Part shown: positions 6,797 to 12,290 of the stretch, piece after piece | Numbering within the stretch: the first letter of the stretch is position 1 | How the letters are laid out: the number at the start of each line of letters is the position of its first letter | NCBI GenBank assembly: GCA_964608495.1 | Contig: CAZSOQ010000163.1 | Coordinates: 1-12,290, forward strand | Direction: 5' to 3' | DNA from: JAKORR01 sp964608495 | Lineage (GTDB): Bacteria; Armatimonadota; Zipacnadia; Zipacnadales; FEN-943 | Length of the DNA: 12,290 bases | Position numbers and translations under genes: made by a program | The notes under the pieces: model-generated | The model's database searches: none | What the model was told of the DNA's origin: nothing | Seen by the model: the letters and a program-made list of their open reading frames with translations, nothing else

Positions 6797-6877
6797 GGTT
6801 ACCTATTGCTCGGCGCGCGGACGAGGACGGAATCGGGCTCCGGATTGACCCCGAAGGGGCCCTTTGGGGCGCCTTTC

Positions 6878-8716
6878 CTACCCTGAATCGACCCATACCG
6901 GACTGGTCCAAGCCATGCCCGGCCAGGTCAGCGGCTCCTGGGTCACCCGCGCGTAGTACACGCACGGGCCGGTGAACTCGTCCCGGATCTCGTAGGCGGC
7001 GTCGAGGGATTCGGGCCTGGGTGGATCCGATACTATCGGCTCGAAGGCCGTATCCCGCCCGAATCGCAAGCGCAGAATCTCGACGCGCACCAGTAGCTGC
7101 GTACCCCAGACCAGCAGCCGCAGGGCCAGCTCCTCCCCCACCTTCGCCTTCCCGCACTGCCCCATCTCGATGCCGTTCACCGAGAATAGCACCAGGATCC
7201 GCTCGCCGGTCGTGGCATAGCAGCGCTTGGCGCGGATCGCGTCGAAGATACCCTCCCGGGTAAGCTCGTCGGCCCACACGGCCGCGATCCCGCCGTGCCG
7301 CCGGCCGCCCTGCCCGGAATGCTCGTCCGAGGATGCAATCACCCCGAGCCGGTGCCCGGCCATCCAGTAGTCCTGGGCATAGTAGGGGCCCGGGATCGAG
7401 GTATTCGCCCGCCTTTCGGGGTTGCGCAGGCGGTTGAACTCGTACGACAGGGCGTGCTGCGGGGCGTAGCTCTCGCTCTGGCCGTGGTGCGAGTAGATCT
7501 CGACCACGGGTCGCAGGCCGCGGTCGTCGGGCCACGCGTGCCAGTCCACCCGGCTGCCGGCCGCGCCCTGGCGCCACGGGCCGAAGCAGATGCCCGTGTG
7601 GTGGGGCACGTACATGGCCGTGGCCGGGTCCAGTGGCGGCTCGTGCCCCTCTTCCAGGGGGTCCACGAAGACCCGGTCGCCGGGGCGGCCGACGTGGGCC
7701 AGGAAGGCCTCCTCGTCGCGGAAGTACACGTTGTAGTGGCCGCCGCCGCCCATCTGCCGAGGCTCACGCTCATCGCCCAGAATCGTGACGAATCGCCCCG
7801 GCTCGTGGGCCTCGGCCGCCCATCGGCGGACGAGATCGTACCCGGCCTGGCCGTGAGACTGGCAGTGGTCGGCGACGCCGGCGAAGTCCAGGCCGCTCAC
7901 GTCCCGGGCGTAGTCGTAGGGATCGGTGCCCTGGCCGTCGTGCGAGACCTTGGTGTGGATATGGATATCGCCCCAGTAGGGACCGCGGCAACCCTTCTCG
8001 ACGCGCACGGCATTGGACACGGCATCGCCCAGGCGGAAACGATACACCCCTTCCCCGGGCAGGACGACGCGCACGCGGACACGCCCGACGAAGTTGAGGT
8101 GCCGCGCGACCACGGTCCCGTCTGTGAGGCACAGCACCTGGTCACCATAGCGCGTGCAGGAGGCGTTCTCGAAGCGGTCGAGAGAGACGATGAGCACGTC
8201 GAAGGGCCGGCCCGGCTCGGCGCCCGAGGGGGCGATGAGGCGCAGGGCCTCGCCCGGGCCGGGCGTGACCGATAGGACAGGGACCTCGTCGGGCGCCTCG
8301 CCCTTGACGCGCACCCACACGGTCTCGCGCTCGGCCACGTAGGGCGCGAAGGTGTTGGCGTAGAGGATGCGCAGCGGGGCGCCCGAGGACACCGAGCCCT
8401 CCGCGAGGGTCGCGACGATGAGCCGCCCGTGACGCGAGGCGCCCTGCCGGCAGAGGAGATGGCTGTCGCGCACTTCGAGGGCGAAGCGAGCGTCCGAGCC
8501 CGGGGCCTGGACGGCGACGTAGTGCTCGCCGGCGGGGTGCGTGGTCTGAAGGTTACGCGTGAAGCTCGGGCCGGTGACCAAGCACCAGGTGTTGGGGAAT
8601 TGGCACTCGACGGTGCCGCCGGGGGTGAGCTCGTGGGTGGAGACGGCGATGATCTCGACGTCGCAGGGCTCGCGCACCTGGAGGGAGCAGGGGCTGATCG
8701 TGGTCGTCAGGGCCAT
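6878..8716 (-). CDS. DUF3604-like PHP-domain metallohydrolase
   Basis: A 612-residue protein. The first ~240 residues are beta-rich and include an Ig-like stretch (EPGRPFDVLIVSLDRFENAS). The rest is a PHP-type metal-dependent phosphoesterase domain of the DUF3604 kind. It opens with YWGDIHIHTKVSHDG (H252, H254), followed by VADHCQSH (D283, H284, H288), VPHHTG (H372, H373), EIYSHHG (H410, H411) and SSDEHSG (D464, H466), a full set of likely metal ligands. It then has the family's KRCYATTGERI and VNGIEMGQ segments and a short beta-rich end. The family's true substrate is not established. No signal peptide is seen, so it is probably cytoplasmic. The ATG at 8716 has AGGAGG 6 bases upstream. It is the last gene of the minus-strand run, 93 bases after the propeller gene. 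Confidence 0.85.
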   Translation of the reverse strand: MALTTTISPCSLQVREPCDVEIIAVSTHELTPGGTVECQFPNTWCLVTGPSFTRNLQTTHPAGEHYVAVQAPGSDARFALEVRDSHLLCRQGASRHGRLIVATLAEGSVSSGAPLRILYANTFAPYVAERETVWVRVKGEAPDEVPVLSVTPGPGEALRLIAPSGAEPGRPFDVLIVSLDRFENASCTRYGDQVLCLTDGTVVARHLNFVGRVRVRVVLPGEGVYRFRLGDAVSNAVRVEKGCRGPYWGDIHIHTKVSHDGQGTDPYDYARDVSGLDFAGVADHCQSHGQAGYDLVRRWAAEAHEPGRFVTILGDEREPRQMGGGGHYNVYFRDEEAFLAHVGRPGDRVFVDPLEEGHEPPLDPATAMYVPHHTGICFGPWRQGAAGSRVDWHAWPDDRGLRPVVEIYSHHGQSESYAPQHALSYEFNRLRNPERRANTSIPGPYYAQDYWMAGHRLGVIASSDEHSGQGGRRHGGIAAVWADELTREGIFDAIRAKRCYATTGERILVLFSVNGIEMGQCGKAKVGEELALRLLVWGTQLLVRVEILRLRFGRDTAFEPIVSDPPRPESLDAAYEIRDEFTGPCVYYARVTQEPLTWPGMAWTSPVWVDSG

Positions 8717-8809
8717 TGGCGTCCTCCTGGATTCGGCGCAGGTAAGGTGGCGCGGGAGCCAGTACGCGACTCGGGCACGCCCGGAGCCGGCGCGCCCGGC
8801 GCGGTCCGG
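8717..8809 (-). other. Gap between the propeller and PHP genes
   Basis: A 93-base same-strand gap with no coding evidence. It contains GCCGG-CGCGC-CCGGC, a small GC-only hairpin without a T-run, and the AGGAGG ribosome binding site of the PHP gene (8728-8723). No promoter match stands out. Confidence 0.45.
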
Positions 8810-10063
8810 TCAGGCCCCGAGCGCCTCCGACAGGTCCGCCACGTAGACCCGCCGGGTGCCGTCGGGGCAGGCGTTGAAGGCCACGCGCGTGAAGCTGTAG
8901 TCCCAGGCCGGGTGCGGGTCCACGCGCAGCTCGCCCCGCGGCCCGGTGAAGGGAGGCACCGACGGCACTCGCACCAGCGTCCTTTCACCTCCCGTGGCCA
9001 GGTCGAGGAGGCGGATGGGGACGGTGCCATCGCCGAAGGCGACGGGCTCGCCGGGGTAGGAATCGGTGATGACGTGGCGGCCGTCGGGGTGCAGGCTGGG
9101 ATGGCCCGAGCCCACAAGCGTGGGGTGCAACGGACCGTAGTCCGAGCCGTCATAGCGCGCGCTCACGAGCCGCATCCCCTCGCCGGCGATGTTGAGGTTC
9201 ATCATGACGCGCTCGCCGTCGGGGCACCAGTTCGGATGGTGCCCGCCCTTGACGGACCACTCAGCCGCGGGGATCGCCACATGCACCTCGGAGCCGTCGG
9301 TCCTGGTCGTGATGAGGTCCGAGGTGGGCCTGCCACCGTCGCGAGGGACCCAGCGCATCACAAAGGCCAAGCGCTCGCCGTCGGGAGTCCACTTGACGTG
9401 AAAGCCGTGGAAGTCGCCGCCGGCGCAGGCGTCCCGGGCCATGGGCGGGGTCGCGGTCTCCAGAATCTCGCGGAAGGAGATGAGGAGGCGCGACGTGCCG
9501 GTGCCCGTGTCGGTCACGTACAGGCCGTCGTCGGGCGGGGCGCCGTCGTTGCGCGGGACCAGGTCCGGCGGGACGATGACCCCGTACCCCGCCTGGACGA
9601 TGCCGGTGCGGCGCAGGCAGGGACTGGCCGCCCACCGGCCGTCGGGCGAGACCATGTAAACCGTGCCCTCCAGCTCCCCGCGCTCGCCGGTGAGCGGGTT
9701 GAGGACGATGCCAAAGGGGCGCCAGTCGCCGGGGTGGAGGTCGTTGAAGAAGAGCCGGCCGTCGGTGGGCCCCCACTGGACCTGCGCGCCGAGCTGCGTG
9801 TCCCAGCCCCGCGTCTCGGCCACGACACGCACCTCGCCGGTGGTCAGGTCCACGAGCGCCACTTCGGCCACGTCGCCGGGACGGGGCAGCCGGTCCTCGA
9901 AGGGTAAACGCGTGAGCGCGACATAGCGGCCCGAGGGGCTGATCGGCGAGGTGTCGAAGAAGCGGTGGATGGTGCGGTCACAATCGGGAGTGACACACCA
10001 GACCGGCACGATGGGGTCGAAGTCGGTATACCGCGGGAAGCCGGCGTCAAGATCGGGCAGCAT
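8810..10063 (-). CDS. Seven-bladed PD40/TolB-like beta-propeller, oligogalacturonate lyase-like
   Basis: A 417-residue protein built from seven blade-type repeats, each with an SPDG-like turn: SPISPSGRYVAL, QWGPTDGRLFF, YMVSPDGRWAA, VKWTPDGERLAF, PNWCPDGERVMM, PSLHPDGRHVIT and a degenerate PAWDYSFTRVAF. Histidines cluster in turns where oligogalacturonate lyase (Pectate_lyase22 propellers) binds its metal: H219 and H222, H275-H276 (GHHPNW), and H321, H325, H330 (GSGHPSLHPDGRH). This suggests a lyase or related enzyme acting on uronate oligosaccharides, but a plain binding propeller is equally possible. No signal peptide is seen; bacterial oligogalacturonate lyases are cytoplasmic. The start is ATG 10063 with AAGGAGGG 5 bases upstream; the open frame extends to 10552 but overlaps the sulfatase gene. 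Only 32 bases separate it from the sulfatase gene, which supports co-transcription. Confidence 0.82.
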   Translation of the reverse strand: MLPDLDAGFPRYTDFDPIVPVWCVTPDCDRTIHRFFDTSPISPSGRYVALTRLPFEDRLPRPGDVAEVALVDLTTGEVRVVAETRGWDTQLGAQVQWGPTDGRLFFNDLHPGDWRPFGIVLNPLTGERGELEGTVYMVSPDGRWAASPCLRRTGIVQAGYGVIVPPDLVPRNDGAPPDDGLYVTDTGTGTSRLLISFREILETATPPMARDACAGGDFHGFHVKWTPDGERLAFVMRWVPRDGGRPTSDLITTRTDGSEVHVAIPAAEWSVKGGHHPNWCPDGERVMMNLNIAGEGMRLVSARYDGSDYGPLHPTLVGSGHPSLHPDGRHVITDSYPGEPVAFGDGTVPIRLLDLATGGERTLVRVPSVPPFTGPRGELRVDPHPAWDYSFTRVAFNACPDGTRRVYVADLSEALGA

Positions 10064-10095
10064 GCCGTCCCTCCTTGTCCGGGGCGTGCAGCGGC

Positions 10096-11598
10096 TCAGG
10101 AGGGCCGCGCGGCGCGCCAGCCGGCGTGGAGCTGCGCGCTGAGCTGCTGCGCGAGCTGTGCCCTGGCCGGGTCCACGGCGATGTTCACGTTCTCCCCCGG
10201 GTCCTCCTGGTGGTCGTAGAGCTCCCGCGCCAGGACCTTCTCTCCGTCCTCGATCCACTCGGTGTAGCGGTAGCGGTCCGTGCGCATGGAGTAGCCCATG
10301 CGGTTGCGGCCGCGGGGGTACTGGCTGAAGGCCGCCGTCTTCCAGGGCAGGCTCGGGTCGTTCATCAGCGGGACGAAGCTCGTGCCCTCCAGGTGGTCCG
10401 GCAGGGGGAGCTCGCAGGCCTCGCACAGGGACGGGTAGATGTCCACGAATTCGGTGAGGGCGTCGGTGCGCCGGCCCGGGGCCCTCTGCCCGGCCATGCT
10501 CATAACCATCGGCGAGTGGGTCGAGGTCTCGTAGTTGCAGTGCTTGCACCACAGCCCGTGCTCGCCCAGGTTCCAGCCGTGGTCGCCCCAGAGGACCACG
10601 ACGGTGCTGTCACGCAGCTTGAGGGCCTCCAGCTCGTCCAGGACGCGGCCGATCTGGGCGTCCACGAAGCTCGTGCAGGCGTAGTAGCCGTGGATCAGCT
10701 CCCGGGCCTGCTCGTCGGAGACGGGGCCCTGGGCCGGGATGCCGTCGTAGGCCCGCAGCTCCCCCCAGTTGTGAAGGGCGATGGGCGGCGCGTCCTTGGG
10801 AGAGAAGGGATTGTCGGCCAAGTCTATCTCGTCGCGGCGATACAGGTCCCAGTACCGGCGGGGACAGGCGAAGGCGAGATGGGGCTTGTAGAACCCGACC
10901 GCGAGGAAGAAGCGCCTGTCGGCAAGACCCCTGAGGACCTCGATGGCCTGGTCGGCGAGCTTGCCGTCGGGGTAGCCCGAGTCGGGGGCGTCGCCGGCCT
11001 CGGTGGGTGGGCCCTTGATGTTCGTGGCGTCCCTGCCGGCCTGCCTGGCCGCCTCGACCCGGCGGCGCTGGATCTCCAGGGCCTCGTCGGTGAAGTAGCC
11101 CGGCCAGGTCCCGGGCGGCATCCAGGGGTCGCGGCTCCAGCCCCGGGGGTCGTCGCGCTTGCCGTGGTGGTAGACCTTGCCCAGGGACACGGTCTCGTAG
11201 CCGTGGCCGCGGAAGTGCTCGGGCAGCGTGAGGACCTCGGGCATGACGGAGCGCAGGGGCGTGTTGAGGTCGTGGACGCCCGTGGTGTCCGGCCGACATC
11301 CGCTGAGGAGACTGGCGCGGGAGGGTGCGCACACGGCCTGCTGGCAGTAGGCGCGGCCGAAGAGCGTGCCGCCGGCGGCGAGGCGGTCCAGGTGCGGGGA
11401 GATCATCTGCGAGTGCCCGTAGCAGTTGAGCTGGGGCCGCAGGTCGTCCACGGCGATGAAGAGGACGTTGTACCGCCCCCTGGGCTCCCCAGCCTCCTGG
11501 GCACGGGCCGGGGCGGGCAGGGCCGAGCCCAGCACGCCGCCGCCGAGGGCGCAGGCGGTCGCGGACAGGAACCGGCGTCTGCTAAGGCTGATGGGCAT
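10096..11598 (-). CDS. Tat-exported sulfatase, iduronate-2-sulfatase-like (S1 family)
   Basis: A 500-residue type I sulfatase that would remove sulfate esters from a sulfated sugar. The N-terminus has a twin-arginine signal (SRRRFLSATA, R7-R8) with a likely cleavage after A33 (ARA-QE), so it should be exported folded. The catalytic site is CAPSRASLLSG, where C90 would be oxidised to formylglycine; R94 follows. Metal ligands are D51-D52 (VDDLR) and D339-H340 in WGDHGWNLGEHG, with K352. GKVYHHGKRDD, FFLAVGFYKPHLAF and the LGEHGLW region resemble iduronate-2-sulfatase (S1_7-type). All key residues are present. The ATG at 11598 has GGGAGG 8 bases upstream; the frame is open to 11700 but the extra residues spoil the Tat signal. 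Activation needs a formylglycine-generating enzyme or anSME, not encoded here. The exact substrate is inferred only from similarity. Confidence 0.93.
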   Translation of the reverse strand: MPISLSRRRFLSATACALGGGVLGSALPAPARAQEAGEPRGRYNVLFIAVDDLRPQLNCYGHSQMISPHLDRLAAGGTLFGRAYCQQAVCAPSRASLLSGCRPDTTGVHDLNTPLRSVMPEVLTLPEHFRGHGYETVSLGKVYHHGKRDDPRGWSRDPWMPPGTWPGYFTDEALEIQRRRVEAARQAGRDATNIKGPPTEAGDAPDSGYPDGKLADQAIEVLRGLADRRFFLAVGFYKPHLAFACPRRYWDLYRRDEIDLADNPFSPKDAPPIALHNWGELRAYDGIPAQGPVSDEQARELIHGYYACTSFVDAQIGRVLDELEALKLRDSTVVVLWGDHGWNLGEHGLWCKHCNYETSTHSPMVMSMAGQRAPGRRTDALTEFVDIYPSLCEACELPLPDHLEGTSFVPLMNDPSLPWKTAAFSQYPRGRNRMGYSMRTDRYRYTEWIEDGEKVLARELYDHQEDPGENVNIAVDPARAQLAQQLSAQLHAGWRAARPS

Positions 11599-11681
11599 GG
11601 ATCGTGCCTCCCGGCCCAGCGGCTGCACGGCTGAGGTGGGGATACCCGCCCGGGGGCCCCGACGCGACCGGCGCAGGGCCG
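11599..11681 (-). other. Gap between the FG-GAP and sulfatase genes
   Basis: An 83-base same-strand gap. It holds a CGGGG-G-CCCCG palindrome (11651-11661) and the GGGAGG ribosome binding site of the sulfatase gene. No T-run terminator or clear promoter is seen, so read-through from the FG-GAP gene is plausible. Confidence 0.4.
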
Positions 11682-12290
11682 CTAGGTCTCGTTGTACCAA
11701 GCGTCAATGTGCCCTTCGGGGTGGTAGGGCTTGCCGACGATGTCGGGGCGACCGTCGCCGGTGAGGTCGCCGATCTTCGCCTCGTGGGTCGGGATGCCCC
11801 GCTGGATGATGACCTCCTCGAAGTCGCCGCCGCCGCGATTGAGGTAGACGATCATCCTGGGGTCCGGATTCCTGCCCAGGCCCATCTCGGCGACGAAGAT
11901 GTCCGGCAGGCCGTCGCCGTCGAAGTCCGCGATGGCGAGGCTGTGCGGGTGGAAGAGATCGTCGCGCAGGGGATGGGGCGTCCAGTCGGGCGCGGCGAAC
12001 CAGACCAGCCGGCCGGGATTGCTCTCGCCCTCGGCCAGGACGATGTCGAGGCGGCCGTCACCGTCCAGGTCGGCGACGGCGGCACGGGTCTTGACGTAGC
12101 CGGAGGCGAAGCCCTCGCGCTCCCAGGGCTCCCCGGCGCGCGAGGGGCGATGGAAGACATTGGTGCCCGCGATGACCTCATCGCGACCATCGCCGTCCAC
12201 GTCCACGACCACCAGGCCCTCGACGTCGCGCTGGTCCTGGGCGATGAGGTGGGCGTAGACCGACCACTTCTCCACCGCCAGCCTCCCGTC
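11682..12290 (-). CDS. FG-GAP/VCBS repeat protein (5' end beyond the window)
   Basis: The last 202 residues of a protein made of FG-GAP/VCBS-type repeats, each with a calcium-binding DxDGDGxxD-like loop: VDVDGDGRDEV, ADLDGDGRLDI, ADFDGDGLPDI and GDLTGDGRPDI. Such repeats fold as integrin-alpha-like beta-propellers and are usually extracellular binding domains. In Planctomycetota-like genomes they often accompany sulfatases. The end (IVGKPYHPEGHIDAWYNET) is a typical final blade. Four repeats are too few for a closed propeller, so the gene probably runs past the right edge, where the frame is still open. A GTG at 12275 with GGGAGG 6 bases upstream could be an alternative start, giving a complete 197-residue protein. 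It lies 83 bases before the sulfatase gene on the same strand. Confidence 0.85.
   Translation of the reverse strand, partial: DGRLAVEKWSVYAHLIAQDQRDVEGLVVVDVDGDGRDEVIAGTNVFHRPSRAGEPWEREGFASGYVKTRAAVADLDGDGRLDIVLAEGESNPGRLVWFAAPDWTPHPLRDDLFHPHSLAIADFDGDGLPDIFVAEMGLGRNPDPRMIVYLNRGGGDFEEVIIQRGIPTHEAKIGDLTGDGRPDIVGKPYHPEGHIDAWYNET

Larger units (their letters stand above)
6649..6877. other. Convergent intergenic region with AT-rich island
   Basis: These 229 bases lie between the 3' ends of the plus-strand Gfo/Idh/MocA gene and the minus-strand PHP gene. Possible end structures are GTCGC (6654-6658) with GCGAC (6677-6681) on the plus-gene side, and two small hairpins on the PHP side (CCCC-GAA-GGGG at 6849-6859; GCCC-TTTG-GGGC at 6859-6870). 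None has a T-run. The centre (6761-6810) is about 62% A+T, roughly double its surroundings, and holds the palindrome and promoter-like boxes listed separately. I see no convincing gene. Confidence 0.65.

Noticed and set aside
6700..6975. Possible small plus-strand gene (91 codons) across the AT-rich island
   Set aside because: Its GTG start has only an overly close GGAG, its 3' part is antisense to the PHP gene, and the product has no recognisable feature.
8429..9907. Plus-strand open frame (492 codons) opposite the PHP and propeller genes
   Set aside because: It spans parts of two well-supported genes and the gap between them, lacks any motif, and is a composition artefact.
10075..11634. 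Long plus-strand open frame (519 codons) opposite the sulfatase gene
   Set aside because: It mirrors a clear sulfatase with every catalytic motif. The translation is valine/glycine-rich with no recognisable domain, as expected for antisense frames in GC-rich DNA.
1..12290. CRISPR arrays, tRNAs, rRNA, insertion sequences, att sites, toxin-antitoxin or defence genes
   Set aside because: No spaced direct repeats, transposase or integrase motifs, tRNA-like structures or known defence domains were seen on either strand.

Overview
The window is about two-thirds or more G+C and gene-dense, and every gene start chosen here has a strong Shine-Dalgarno site. It holds ten protein genes and no tRNA, rRNA, CRISPR array, transposase or phage gene. 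The gene families point to an uncultured, polysaccharide-degrading bacterium of the Planctomycetota/PVC type or a similar metagenomic lineage: a Tat-exported sulfatase, an FG-GAP repeat protein, a DUF3604-type PHP protein, a sugar isomerase-like TIM barrel and a Gfo/Idh/MocA oxidoreductase. The phylum is inferred from family content only.

Layout: (1) 114-818, minus strand, a zinc-ribbon protein with a TerY-C-like cysteine pattern. (2) 819-1062, a divergent promoter region with hairpins. (3) 1063-6648, five plus-strand genes with gaps of 25, 57, 43 and 100 bases: an eight-TPR lipoprotein, a soluble GAF histidine kinase, an iron-type alcohol dehydrogenase, a xylose isomerase-like TIM-barrel protein and a Gfo/Idh/MocA dehydrogenase. 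(4) 6649-6877, a convergent intergenic region with a local AT-rich island and a perfect 15-base palindrome. (5) 12290-6878, four minus-strand genes in transcription order: an FG-GAP protein cut by the window edge, an iduronate-2-sulfatase-like sulfatase, a seven-bladed PD40-like propeller (possibly related to oligogalacturonate lyase) and a DUF3604/PHP-type metallohydrolase.

How they may work together (inference): the minus-strand genes look like part of a module for sulfated or uronate-containing polysaccharide, with the sulfatase acting outside the cytoplasm. On the plus strand, the isomerase-like and Gfo/Idh/MocA proteins are the usual pair for rearranging and oxidising an unusual sugar or cyclitol, and the alcohol dehydrogenase could handle an aldehyde or alcohol by-product. 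The kinase has no response regulator beside it. I see no clear sign of a wholly new system. The points most worth checking are the AT-rich palindrome island, the intra-operon hairpins, the zinc-ribbon protein and the make-up of the minus-strand cluster.
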